DNA of 32,893 nucleotides from Pseudomonadota bacterium (GCA_023415605.1 JAEZKB010000178.1:1-32893); one strand, 5' to 3'. Counted from the first letter of the stretch, positions 19,414 through 27,382 are shown. Notes: generated by a model not told the origin, from the letters alone. Numbers and translations: made by a program.

Positions 19414-19756
19414 TCACGAGCTCCGGACGCACTTCGATGGCGCCGAACTTGCCGACCGGGATCCTGGCCGCGATCTCGATGGCCTGGTTGAGGTCGCGGG
19501 CCTCGACGAAGATGAAGCCGCCCAGATGCTCCTTGGTCTCGACGAAGGGCCCGTCGGTGGTGCTGATGCCCTCGCCGCTGCGGCGGACGATCACGGCCGA
19601 GTTCGCATCCTGTAGCGCCGAGGAGGTGATGTAGTGCCCTCGCTGCTTCAGCTCCTCGTCATAGGCGAGGGAATCGCGGTCGAGCTGGGCCCATTCCTCC
19701 CGGCTCTGCTTGAACATCTCCTCCACATCGAGGTGCACCAGCAGCATGTATCTCAT
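19394..19756 (-). CDS. YciI-like DGPF domain protein, partner of the ECF42 sigma factor
   Basis: A 120-residue ferredoxin-like-fold protein of the YCII/DGPF family. MRYMLLVHLDVEEMF opens the domain and the signature TDGPFVETKEHLGGFIFVEA is near residue 66, followed by AIEIAARIPVGKFGAIEVRP. I start it at 19756, where the domain begins and GGAG lies eleven bases upstream; the open frame to 19873 precedes any family match. Its end overlaps the sigma gene, so the two are translationally coupled. Its biochemical role is unknown; the pairing with ECF42 sigma factors is established. Confidence 0.9.
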   Translation of the reverse strand: MRYMLLVHLDVEEMFKQSREEWAQLDRDSLAYDEELKQRGHYITSSALQDANSAVIVRRSGEGISTTDGPFVETKEHLGGFIFVEARDLNQAIEIAARIPVGKFGAIEVRPELVIDPDSR

Positions 19757-19872
19757 CGTTTGTCTCCGTCCTTGCTGCCTTTGGTCGATGGCGGCTCGCC
19801 GGTTTCGACAGTGCCCCCCGATTTTGCGGCTGTCATCCCCGGAACCTTGACGGGGACCGGACATTGACCTCA

Positions 19873-19891
19873 TAACCCCATAAGGCGGTTA
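19873..19891. promoter_or_regulatory. Inverted repeat between the DGPF and CGNR genes
   Basis: TAACC-N9-GGTTA sits 13 bases before the CGNR start in the 147-base divergent region. A TTGACG at about 19848 with 17-base spacing to TCATAA may be the plus-strand promoter, which this repeat would overlap, so it could be an operator for the CGNR regulator. Confidence 0.3.
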
Positions 19892-19903
19892 CAAGGGAAG
19901 CAG

Positions 19904-20467
19904 ATGACTTGGCCACCGCGGTTTCTCTTTATTGGCGGAACGCTGGCGATCGACTTCATCCATACCGGCGGCCTCGATGGGCGCTCGCGATTTGAGCGCT
20001 GGCAGACGCCCGAGGATGTTGCAGACTGGGCTGAAGCCTCGCCCGATCTCGGCTTCCGTCCGACCGTGACCGAAGCCGAGCGCCAGGCGGCCTGGGAGCT
20101 GCGCGAGGCCCTCTGGGCCTATTCGCAGGCGGTGGTGAAAAAGCAACGGCCGCCGCAGCAGGCCGCCGACCACATCGCCCGCATCGCGGCGACGCCAGAC
20201 CTCGTGCCGACCTGGCTCGACGGCAAGCGCGTCTGGCGCGATGGGGCACCGTTCTCGCAGGTGATGTCGACCGTCGCACGCGATGCGATCGCCCTCTTCG
20301 GCACCGAGGAAGTCGAACACTTCCGCAAATGTGCCAACCCGAACTGCGGGCTCACCTTCGTCGACCACTCGCGTGGCGGCAAACGGCAGTGGTGCACGAT
20401 GCAGCGCTGCGGAAACCTGATGAAAGCGGCGCGGCACCGCGCCAAGAGCAAAGGAGAGACGTCATGA
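19904..20467 (+). CDS. ABATE / CGNR zinc finger regulator
   Basis: A 187-residue protein with an N-terminal stress-related ABATE domain (GGTLAIDFIHTGG near residue 11, then helical LREALWAYSQAVV) and a C-terminal CGNR zinc finger near residues 144-178: CANPNCGLTFVDHSR then WCTMQRCGNLMKAARHR, giving the C-x4-C...C-x4-C pattern with CGN. The fold is thought to bind DNA, and members usually regulate neighbouring metabolic genes. GGGAAG precedes the ATG. The stop overlaps the RidA start by four bases (ATGA), so RidA is likely its operon partner and target. Confidence 0.88.
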   Translation: MTWPPRFLFIGGTLAIDFIHTGGLDGRSRFERWQTPEDVADWAEASPDLGFRPTVTEAERQAAWELREALWAYSQAVVKKQRPPQQAADHIARIAATPDLVPTWLDGKRVWRDGAPFSQVMSTVARDAIALFGTEEVEHFRKCANPNCGLTFVDHSRGGKRQWCTMQRCGNLMKAARHRAKSKGETS

Positions 20468-20865
20468 CCGTGGAACGCATCAATCCCGAGGCCATGCATT
20501 CAAACCCCGCATTCACCCAGATGATCGTCATGCCTGCGAACGCCCGCACTGCCATTATCGGCGGCCAGAACGCCGTCAACGCCAAGGGCGAGATCGTCGG
20601 CAAGGGCGACTTCGCCAAGCAGACCGAACAGGCGCTGAAAAACCTCGTCACCTGCCTCGAGGCCGTCGACGCCACGGTGGACGACCTCATCCAGGTGAAG
20701 ATCTACATGAAGGAGGGCCAGGACCTTCGTGCCGGTTTCGGCGAATGGATGAAGGTCTGGGGCCAGCGCACCAACCCGCCACTGGTGACGGGATTGTTCG
20801 TGAGTGGGCTCGCCAACCCGGACTACCTGATCGAGATCGAGGCGACGGCGGTGTTGAAGAACTGA
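20464..20865 (+). CDS. RidA family (YjgF/UK114) deaminase-like protein
   Basis: A 133-residue RidA-family protein. RidA hydrolyses reactive enamine/imine intermediates; other subfamilies act in specific catabolic routes. Visible features are ARTAIIGGQNAVNAKGEIVGKGDFAKQTEQALKNL with the GGQ turn, the C-terminal NPPLVTGLFVSGLANPDYLIEIEATAV, and LIQVKIYMKEG. The canonical active-site Arg of true RidA (in the R-x-C/V-x-V-x-x-L region) is not evident, so it belongs to a divergent subfamily. It is translationally coupled to the CGNR regulator. Its stop lies nine bases from the stop of the convergent small gene. Confidence 0.88.
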   Translation: MTVERINPEAMHSNPAFTQMIVMPANARTAIIGGQNAVNAKGEIVGKGDFAKQTEQALKNLVTCLEAVDATVDDLIQVKIYMKEGQDLRAGFGEWMKVWGQRTNPPLVTGLFVSGLANPDYLIEIEATAVLKN

Positions 20866-20874
20866 CCCAGAGAG

Positions 20875-21198
20875 CTAGCCCTCTACCTTCGCTGCAGCCT
20901 TGGCTGCCTCGAGCTGGGTCTTGAGGCGGCTGATCTGCCGTTCGAGGGTATCGTTATGGGAGCGAAGCTGGCGGATGCGAGACTCCGCGGCTTCGAGATA
21001 GTCGATGCCGATCTCACGGCGCAGTGCGGCAGCCGCCCTGGGGCCGAGGGCCCTGCCCTCGATGACGTCATGCCAACTGAGGTCGTGCTTAGCGATGAAG
21101 GCGCTGGCGGCCAGCGCCGCGGCGGCGCGTTCGCCATCGTGGTCCGAGGCGAGGAGGCCGAGAATGCGCTCCAGGCGCTCGATGTCCCGCTTCTGAAT
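20875..21198 (-). CDS. Small coiled-coil protein with apparent ATT start codon
   Basis: This frame encodes 107 residues: QKRDIERLERILGLLASDHD, then GERAAAALAASAFIAKHDLSW and HDVIEG, ending in a helical, likely coiled-coil stretch (LEAAESRIRQLRSHNDTLE, RQISRLKTQLEAAKAAAK). The LGLLASDHDGERAAAALAA...LSWHDVI pattern is one I associate with small uncharacterised alphaproteobacterial proteins. Codon choice is strongly GC-rich at third positions, as in the neighbours. There is no ATG, GTG or TTG in frame back to the stop inside the GntR gene; ATT at 21196-21198 lies seven bases after GGAG and gives a natural N-terminus. It follows the GntR gene by 64 bases. Function is unknown. Confidence 0.65.
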   Translation of the reverse strand: MQKRDIERLERILGLLASDHDGERAAAALAASAFIAKHDLSWHDVIEGRALGPRAAAALRREIGIDYLEAAESRIRQLRSHNDTLERQISRLKTQLEAAKAAAKVEG

Positions 21199-21262
21199 TC
21201 GAAATCTCCGTCGCTTCGGGCGGAGGAAGAATGCCCGAGCCGGCCCAGTCGATCCAGACTGT

Positions 21263-22000
21263 CTAGCCGAGCTTACGGTTGCGGCGGTCGAGACCCTGGT
21301 TGATCACTGTCCGCATAGCGTCGCGGGCCAGGTCGGCATTGCGAGCGGCGATGGCGTCGGCAATAGCGCGATGGGCAGCAACGGAGGACGCGTGCTGGTC
21401 GGTATCCTCGACGGGCGAACTGATGGTCAGCATGGCGACCAGCGCCACTTCGATCAGCGTCGAGATCGAGGTGAGGAAGGGATTCGCCGCGGCTGCGGCT
21501 ACGGCCAGGTGGAAGTTGAGGTCGGCCTGGACGAAATCGGCGGCTGACGAATGCGCCTCGGCCATCTTGTCGACCCAGCCGTAGAGGTTCTCAAGCTGGT
21601 CGGGCGTCCGCCGCGCCGAAGCCAAGGCGGCCGCCTCGGTCTCGACCGCCATGCGCATTTCGCCCAAATAAGAGAGGAACTCGTCGTCGAAGCCGTTGCG
21701 GGCGTGCCAGATCAGCACGTCGGGATCGAAGAGGTTCCACTCGGTGCGCGGGCGCACCCGCGTGCCGATGCGGGCCTTGGCCTGCACCAGCCCCTTGCCG
21801 GCGAGCATCTTGAGCGCTTCGCGCAACACGGTGCGGGAGACGGCGAAGCGCTCCATGAGCTCCGCATCGCCCGGCAGGATACTGCCTTCCGGATGGCGTC
21901 CGGCGACGATCCCCAGGCCCAGTTCGCGCACCACAGTGGCAGTGTGCGAACGGGCCGGGCTAGAGGCGGCGTAGTCGTAATTGGCGCTGGTCTGTGGCAC
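21263..22000 (-). CDS. GntR family regulator, FadR/FCD subfamily
   Basis: A 245-residue transcription factor. Winged helix at about residues 22-85 (VVRELGLGIVAGRHPEGSILPGDAELMERFAVSRTVLREALKMLAGKGLV, then the wing ARIGTRVRPR), followed by W-N-LFDPDVLIWH and the all-helical FCD ligand domain with the metal-binding D/H pattern (ADLNFHLAVAAAAANPFL, AAHRAIADAI). This arrangement is common in regulators of sugar-acid and aldose catabolism. The start is GTG at 22000 with only a distant GAGGG. It lies downstream of, and on the same strand as, the sugar ABC genes, so it likely controls that transporter. Confidence 0.92.
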   Translation of the reverse strand: MPQTSANYDYAASSPARSHTATVVRELGLGIVAGRHPEGSILPGDAELMERFAVSRTVLREALKMLAGKGLVQAKARIGTRVRPRTEWNLFDPDVLIWHARNGFDDEFLSYLGEMRMAVETEAAALASARRTPDQLENLYGWVDKMAEAHSSAADFVQADLNFHLAVAAAAANPFLTSISTLIEVALVAMLTISSPVEDTDQHASSVAAHRAIADAIAARNADLARDAMRTVINQGLDRRNRKLG

Positions 22001-22101
22001 GGACGTCGGCTGCCCTCGTAGTCGGTGTCGTCACTATGCTCCGCACATCAGCGCGGAGGCAAATGCAGTGCGGACCGTCCTACGCGGCAGATTGTCGTCT
22101 G

Positions 22102-23097
22102 TCACTCGGTCGAACGCCAGCTCCGCACCCGCTCGAACAGCACCGCAAAGATGATCGCCGCGCCGATAAAGGTACCCTGCCAGAAGGCATTGATGCCCAG
22201 AAGGCCAAGGCTGTTGCGGATGATTTCGATCAGCGCCGCGCCGACCAGGGCGCCGAAGGCCGTACCGATGCCACCGGCAAGGCTGGCGCCACCGATCACC
22301 GCCGCGGCGATGACCTGCAATTCCATGCCCGAACCGATATTGGTGGTGACGGCGCCCAGCCAGCCGGTCTGGATGATGCCGGCAATACCGGCCGAGAGGG
22401 CCGAGATCATGTAGACGGCGACCTTGATGGGCTTGACCGGCACACCCGAAAGCTCCGCGGCGTGCTCGTTGCCGCCAATGGCGAAGACGTGCCGCCCGAA
22501 GCGGGTCCAGCGCAGGACGAAGCCCGTAATGAGCGCCAGCACGATCATATAGAGCACCGGATTGGCGATGCCGAAGGTGTTGCCGCCGCCAAGCGCCAAG
22601 AGCGCGTCGTGATCGGGACCGAATTGGAACACCACGGTATTGTTGGAGGCCACCATGGCAAGGCTGCGCGCGATCGACAGCATGCCCAGCGTCACGACGA
22701 ATGGCGGAAAACCCAGATAGGCGATGAGCACGCCGTTGAAGGCACCCACGACGAGCGCGGTGAGGATGGCGGCGGTGATGCCCACGCCGATCGGGTAGCC
22801 CGCATGCATCACCACGGCGAGCACCATGGAACAGAGGCAGAGTACCGAGCCGACCGAGAGGTCGATGCCGCCGGTGATGATCACCAGCGTCATCCCCAGG
22901 GCGATGATCGCCACAAAGGTAAAGTTGCGGGTGATGTTGAAGAGATTGCTCGGCGTCGCAAAGGCCGGCGACGCCATGGAGAGCAGTATGCAGGCCACGA
23001 TAATGGCGCAGAACACCCAGAATACCTGGCTGTTGAGCAGCAAGGTGAACCAACTGTGCTGCTTCTGCGCGACCGCCTGTTCGATGCTAACGGACAT
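22102..23097 (-). CDS. Sugar ABC transporter permease (RbsC/FrcC-like)
   Basis: A 331-residue inner-membrane permease with eight to ten helices, of the branched-chain/ribose type (BPD_transp_2). Recognisable segments are ALGMTLVIITGGIDLSVGSVL near residue 75, the AYLGFPPFVVTLGMLSIARSLA region, the cytoplasmic RWTRFGRHVFAIGGNEHAAELSGV loop and the GTAFGALVGAALIEIIRNSLGLLGIN C-terminal part. It starts seven bases after the ATPase stop. Acts as a homodimer with the ATPase and the binding protein encoded divergently at 24132. Confidence 0.93.
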   Translation of the reverse strand: MSVSIEQAVAQKQHSWFTLLLNSQVFWVFCAIIVACILLSMASPAFATPSNLFNITRNFTFVAIIALGMTLVIITGGIDLSVGSVLCLCSMVLAVVMHAGYPIGVGITAAILTALVVGAFNGVLIAYLGFPPFVVTLGMLSIARSLAMVASNNTVVFQFGPDHDALLALGGGNTFGIANPVLYMIVLALITGFVLRWTRFGRHVFAIGGNEHAAELSGVPVKPIKVAVYMISALSAGIAGIIQTGWLGAVTTNIGSGMELQVIAAAVIGGASLAGGIGTAFGALVGAALIEIIRNSLGLLGINAFWQGTFIGAAIIFAVLFERVRSWRSTE

Positions 23098-23104
23098 AAT
23101 GGCT

Positions 23105-23845
23105 TTAGACCTTCTCGATGGCGCCGGTGATCAGACCGGTCACTTCCTCGGGCGAACTCTCGGCGACGCGTTTGTCGGCGACCTTGCGGCCACGGCGCAT
23201 GACGATGACGCGGTCGCAGACCGAGAACACGTCGGGCATACGGTGGCTGATGAGGATGATGGCGATCCCCTGCTCCTTGAGATGGCGGATATGGTTGAGC
23301 ACCTCGGCCACCTGTCGCACGGAAATGGCGGCAGTGGGCTCGTCCATCAGCACGAGGCGGGCCTGCGAGAGCATGGTGCGGGCGATGGCCACGGCCTGAC
23401 GCTGGCCCCCCGACATCTGTTTGATGAGATCGCGCGGCCGCGTTTCGGACTTGAGCTCGGCGAAGAGCTGACCGGCCCGCTTGTACATGCCCGCATAGTC
23501 GAGCACCGGAAATGGCCCGACCTTACGGCGCAATTCACGGCCGAGGAACACGTTGGCCGCGGCGGTGAGATTGTTGCACAGCGCCAGGTCCTGATGGACG
23601 ATTTCGATGCCATTGCGGCGCGCATCGAGCGGCTTGTGCATGACCAGGTCCTGGTCGAGCATCCGCAGGCGGCCACTGCTGGGCTGAAAGTTGCCAGCGA
23701 TCATCTTGACCAGCGTCGACTTGCCGGCGCCGTTGTCACCCATCAGTCCGACGACCTCGCCCGGCTCGATGGTGAACGACACATCGTTCACCGCCTGGAT
23801 GGCGCCGAAATGCTTGGAAATATTTGCAAGCTCTAGAAGCGGCAT
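23105..23845 (-). CDS. Sugar ABC transporter ATP-binding protein, single domain (FrcA-like)
   Basis: ATPase of 246 residues driving the adjacent permease. Walker A GDNGAGKST lies near residue 36, signature MSGGQRQAVAIA near 145, Walker B LVLMDEPTAAIS near 163 and the switch histidine in ILISHRM near 198. It has one nucleotide-binding domain, unlike the fused two-domain RbsA/XylG proteins, matching the FrcA pattern. I start it at 23845 (MPLLELANISKHFG), where the fold begins and GGAGG lies upstream; the frame stays open to 23908. It is the first gene of the minus-strand sugar operon. Confidence 0.93.
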   Translation of the reverse strand: MPLLELANISKHFGAIQAVNDVSFTIEPGEVVGLMGDNGAGKSTLVKMIAGNFQPSSGRLRMLDQDLVMHKPLDARRNGIEIVHQDLALCNNLTAAANVFLGRELRRKVGPFPVLDYAGMYKRAGQLFAELKSETRPRDLIKQMSGGQRQAVAIARTMLSQARLVLMDEPTAAISVRQVAEVLNHIRHLKEQGIAIILISHRMPDVFSVCDRVIVMRRGRKVADKRVAESSPEEVTGLITGAIEKV

Positions 23846-24036
23846 GTGTTTTTCTGCCTCCAGCGGATAGCCGATCGCCACCACCCGGGAGCCGGGCGGA
23901 TGGGACAACGGACCACTTTCGGCTCTCCTCCCCAGGCAGAACCCTTGAGGGGACCTTATGCAGATGGCGGATTTTGCGTCAACGCACCTGCGAAAGAAAT
24001 AAGTACGATTTTTCGTTGACGGCAGAACTAGACCCT

Positions 24037-24052
24037 TATTAGCTTATTAGCG
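24037..24052. repeat. Tandem 8-bp repeat in the divergent sugar promoter region
   Basis: TTATTAGC occurs twice head to tail, about 80 bases before the binding-protein start, inside the 286-base divergent region 23846-24131. This is the most AT-rich patch of the area. TTGACG lies about 20 bases before it, so it may overlap the -10 region or serve as a regulator site. Confidence 0.5.
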
Positions 24053-24131
24053 GGGAGGAACGGCAAAGTCATCGGCTCGCAAAAGCGGGCCGGGACAGTA
24101 TGCCTGCTCCTCCTGCCAAAGGGAGGAATGA

Positions 24132-25124
24132 ATGAAGGGTCTTATTATGCTTGCCGCGGCCGCGGCACTGGCGTTCACCGTCAGCCCGGCCATGGCCCAG
24201 AAGAAGCAGCTAGTGATCGTGGTCAAGGGCCTCGACAACGCCTTCTTCGAGTCGATCAACCAGGGTTGCCAGAAGTGGAACGGCGAGAACGCCGACTCCG
24301 AGTACGAGTGCTTCTACACTGGCCCGGCCTCGACCTCTGACGAAGCCGGCGAAGCCCAGATCGTCCAGGACATGCTCAGCAAGCCGACGACGGCCGCGAT
24401 TGCCATCTCGCCGTCCAACGCACCGCTGATCGCCCAGACGATCCGCACCGCCAATCCGTCCGTGCCGGTCATGACGCTCGACGCCGACCTGACCAAGGAA
24501 GACGCGAGCCTGCGCAAGACCTACCTGGGCACCGACAACTACACCATGGGCTACCGCCTGGGTGAATACTTCAAGGAACAGGCGCCCGACGGCGGCAAGG
24601 TCTGCACCATCCAGGGCAACCCGGCAGCCGACAACATCCTGCAGCGTGCGCAGGGCTTCCGTGACGCCGTGTCCGGCCAGAAGGGCCTCGCCGCTCTCGC
24701 CGGCGAAGGTGGCTTCACCGAAGTCTCGGGCTGCCCGGTGTTCACCAACGACGATGGCGTCAAGGGCGTGCAGGCCATGACCGACATCCTCGCCGCCAAC
24801 CCTGACCTCAAGGGTTTCGGCATCATGGGCGGCTGGCCGCTGTTCATGGCGCCGCAGCCCTACCGCGATTTCACCAAGCCGATGGCCGACAAGCTGGCCT
24901 CGGGTGAGTTCGTGATCGTGGCCGCCGACACCATCGGTGAAGAAGTCGCCATCGCCAAGGAAGGCCTCGTGACCGCTCTCGTCGGCCAGCGGCCGTTCGA
25001 AATGGGCTACCTGGCGCCCAAGGTGATGATCGACCTCATCGAAGGCAAGGCTGTCGATGATCCGGTGTTCACGGGCCTCGACGAGTGCACCAAGGACACG
25101 GCGGATACCTGCATCCAGAAGTAA
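24132..25124 (+). CDS. Sugar ABC transporter periplasmic substrate-binding protein
   Basis: A 330-residue periplasmic binding protein of the ribose/galactose class (Peripl_BP_4). A signal peptide ends at AMA-Q (residue 22). The first lobe opens LVIVVKGLDNAFFESINQGCQKW; then IVQDMLSKPTTAAIAISPSNAPLI, PVMTLDADLTKEDASLRKTYLGTDNYTMGYRLGE and IQGNPAADNILQRAQGFRDAV follow the family order. There are six cysteines, including the C-terminal DECTKDTADTC pair, more than usual for the family. GGGAGG precedes the ATG. It diverges from the ATPase and permease genes and ends at a strong terminator. The sugar is not identified; the nearby aldose reductase-like gene and FrcA-like ATPase suggest a hexose. Confidence 0.93.
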   Translation: MKGLIMLAAAAALAFTVSPAMAQKKQLVIVVKGLDNAFFESINQGCQKWNGENADSEYECFYTGPASTSDEAGEAQIVQDMLSKPTTAAIAISPSNAPLIAQTIRTANPSVPVMTLDADLTKEDASLRKTYLGTDNYTMGYRLGEYFKEQAPDGGKVCTIQGNPAADNILQRAQGFRDAVSGQKGLAALAGEGGFTEVSGCPVFTNDDGVKGVQAMTDILAANPDLKGFGIMGGWPLFMAPQPYRDFTKPMADKLASGEFVIVAADTIGEEVAIAKEGLVTALVGQRPFEMGYLAPKVMIDLIEGKAVDDPVFTGLDECTKDTADTCIQK

Positions 25125-25143
25125 CACGCGGACCTGGACGGAG

Positions 25144-25176
25144 GGGGCGCGTCCTCGGGTGCGCCCCTTTCTTTTT
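25144..25176 (+). terminator. Rho-independent terminator after the sugar-binding protein gene
   Basis: GGGGCGC (25144-25150) pairs with GCGCCCC (25161-25167) and is followed by TTTCTTTTT. It starts 20 bases after the stop. Confidence 0.92.
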
Positions 25177-25253
25177 GGCCTAAGCCGAAAGCCCCGTTGA
25201 ACGTTTCCAGCTAACATGTCAGGTATCGCGCCGTTCATCTCACGGAGTGCGTC

Positions 25254-26282
25254 ATGGCTGCCAAGCAGGAATTCGAAACCCGTCAGGTCGGCAGGACGAA
25301 CCTGCGCATGACCACCCTTGGCTGCGGCACCGCGACCGCCGCCGGCATCTTCCAGGAAGTGCCCGACCAGCAGGCCCGCGACACCATCGGCCACGCGCTC
25401 GACGTCGGCATCAATTACATCGACACCGCCCCGCAGTATGGCTACGGCCGCGCCGAACATCTGGTCGGCGACGCCCTGCGCTTCCGGCCGGAAAAGTATG
25501 TGCTGTCGACCAAGGTCGGCCGCCGGCTACGCCCCATCCGTCACGAAGGCGAGCGCGAGTACCCCCACAACTGGGTCAAGCCGTTCCCGTTCGAGCAGGT
25601 CTATGACTACTCCTATGACGGGATCATGCGGTCGGTGGAGGACAGCTTCCAGCGTCTCGGACTGTCCAAGGTCGACATCCTGCTGGTGCACGACATTGGC
25701 GTGATGACCCATGGCGCGGAGGTCAACGCCACGCTCTGGCAGCAGCTAGTCGATGGCGGCTATCGCGCTCTGACCGACCTCAAGAATTCCGGCGTCTGCG
25801 CGGCCATCGGGCTCGGTACCAACGAATGGGAGGTGCAGCTCGAGGCGCTGGGGATCGGCGACTGGGATGTCTTCCTACTCGCCGGCCGCTATACCCTGCT
25901 CGAACAGACCTCGCTGGGCTTCCTCGAAACCTGCTTGAAGCGGGGCGCCTCGGTGATCGCCGGCGCCCCGTTCAATGGCGGTGCGCTGATGGGGACGGGC
26001 AAGTGGAACTACGGCGCCGCGCCGGCCGAGATCGTCGCCCGGGTGAAGGCGCTCGAGGACTTCTGCAAAGAGTGGAACGTGCCGATCGGCGCCGCGGCCC
26101 TGCAGTTCCCGCTGGCGCATCAGGCCGTCTGTAACGTGCTGACCGGGCCAAAGTCGATCGCCGAACTCGATGGTACCCTGGCCTGGTGGAACACCAAGAT
26201 TCCGGCCGAGTTCTGGACGGCACTGGCCGAGCGCAAGCTGGTGGAGCCGGGGACGCCGCTGCTCAACGGCCAAACGGCCTAG
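25254..26282 (+). CDS. Aldo/keto reductase, aldose 1-dehydrogenase-like
   Basis: NAD(P)-dependent TIM-barrel oxidoreductase of 342 residues. The catalytic tetrad is visible as Asp57 and Tyr62 (IDTAPQYGYG), Lys87 (STKVG) and His146 (LLVHDIG). The overall pattern, with FETRQVGRTNLRMTTLGCGTA at the start and a short C-terminus, resembles the D-threo-aldose / L-fucose / galactose dehydrogenase branch. Its place beside a sugar transporter supports oxidation of an imported aldose to the lactone, although the terminator at 25144 shows it is transcribed separately. Its stop shares a CTAG with the stop of the convergent methyltransferase gene. Confidence 0.9.
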   Translation: MAAKQEFETRQVGRTNLRMTTLGCGTATAAGIFQEVPDQQARDTIGHALDVGINYIDTAPQYGYGRAEHLVGDALRFRPEKYVLSTKVGRRLRPIRHEGEREYPHNWVKPFPFEQVYDYSYDGIMRSVEDSFQRLGLSKVDILLVHDIGVMTHGAEVNATLWQQLVDGGYRALTDLKNSGVCAAIGLGTNEWEVQLEALGIGDWDVFLLAGRYTLLEQTSLGFLETCLKRGASVIAGAPFNGGALMGTGKWNYGAAPAEIVARVKALEDFCKEWNVPIGAAALQFPLAHQAVCNVLTGPKSIAELDGTLAWWNTKIPAEFWTALAERKLVEPGTPLLNGQTA

Positions 26283-27382
26283 AGCCCGGTAACCGTCTCC
26301 AGATAGTGAGTGCGGATGCCGAAGAAGGCTTTAGCGCCCGCGATCTTTTCCAGCACCTTCGGGTCGCCCGCCCTGCCAGTGCGTTCGCCGACGATCATCA
26401 CATTCTTGGGCGTGTGCTGGTCGGAAATGAACTCGAAGACCTTGGTGCTGTAGCCGAAGTATTCGAGCACCAGCGCGCGGATGCCGTCGGTCACCATCTC
26501 GGACTGCCGCTCGGTGAAGATGCCATGGCGGAGAAGGTAGTCGAGCGGCGTCGCCGCATTGGCGGTCTCGATCTCCCGGCGGATTTGCTTGTGGCAGCAG
26601 GGCGCGACGACGATGAGCTCGGCATTGGCCGCGATGCCCTTGGCAATGGCGTCGTCGGTTGCCGTGTCGCAGGCATGGAGCGCGATCAGCACGCTGGCGC
26701 CGGCGCTGTCATAGTCGCCGATGGTGCCCTGCGCGAAGCTGAGGTTCTGGAGCCCGGTCTTGCCGGCGACCTCATTGCCCAACGCCACCATATCGGGCCG
26801 CATTTCGACCCCGACGACCTGGGCCGATGAGTTCAGTGTATTGGCGAGATAATCGGCGACAGCGAAGGTGAGATAGCCCTTGCCTGCCCCCATATCGACG
26901 ATCCGCCGCAGCTTGTCGGCGCGGATGGATTTGAGCAGCGGCCCGAGGATTTCGACATAACGGTTGATCTGCCGGAACTTGTCGGTGGCCGAAGGGATCA
27001 CCTTGTCATGGGTATCGGTGACGCCCAGTTCGCGCAGCCACGGTTTACCGGCCGGGATGGCGCGCTGCTTGGTCCGGTCATGCGACAGCGAAACGGGGGC
27101 CGTCTGCGTCGCGGCCGTCTGCTTGAGGCGCGGCGTCTTGCCCTGGAAGTCGAGGCTCCAGTCGCCGGTGGTGGTGAAGAGCTGCGCCAGGTTGAACTCG
27201 ATGCCGACGATACCGCGCAGGGTTTCGAGCGACTCGTCCCAGTCGTGGTTCTTGACGATGTCGCGGGTCTTGTGGTGCCAGGTGAAGCTCAGCTGCTTCT
27301 GCCGCTTGATCAGCGCCGGCTTGATATCGACCGATTTGAGCGACTCGTGGTCGCCCTGGTAGGCGCGCAACGCCAGCTTCAC
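26279..27382 (-). CDS. SAM-dependent methyltransferase, METTL25/Methyltransf_32-like; start uncertain
   Basis: Class I methyltransferase. The AdoMet motif I is IVDMGAGKGYLTFAVADYL near residue 163, with VVGVEMRPDMV as motif II and a VVAPCCHKQIRREI segment, the CCHK pattern typical of the METTL25-like group; the N-terminal SFTWHHKTRDIVKN is also family-like. The first standard start is GTG at 27382 (367 residues). However, in-frame sequence above it, TPLSKPDQFFATLQAAFDDG followed by SLVKLALRAY, reads as genuine protein, and the frame is open to a TAG near 27509. No ATG, GTG or TTG exists there; an ATC at 27454 would give a natural start. Substrate, perhaps an RNA or protein, is unknown. Confidence 0.82.
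   Translation of the reverse strand: MKLALRAYQGDHESLKSVDIKPALIKRQKQLSFTWHHKTRDIVKNHDWDESLETLRGIVGIEFNLAQLFTTTGDWSLDFQGKTPRLKQTAATQTAPVSLSHDRTKQRAIPAGKPWLRELGVTDTHDKVIPSATDKFRQINRYVEILGPLLKSIRADKLRRIVDMGAGKGYLTFAVADYLANTLNSSAQVVGVEMRPDMVALGNEVAGKTGLQNLSFAQGTIGDYDSAGASVLIALHACDTATDDAIAKGIAANAELIVVAPCCHKQIRREIETANAATPLDYLLRHGIFTERQSEMVTDGIRALVLEYFGYSTKVFEFISDQHTPKNVMIVGERTGRAGDPKVLEKIAGAKAFFGIRTHYLETVTGL

Noticed and set aside
20883..21137. An 84-residue ATG-started frame on the minus strand
   Set aside because: It is shifted by one base from the convincing 107-codon frame at 20875-21198 and has a Ser/Pro/Arg-rich shadow composition.
22009..22030. GntR autoregulatory operator around TAGT...ACTA upstream of the GntR gene
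   Set aside because: Only the outer four bases on each side are symmetric; the interior does not match a FadR-type operator.
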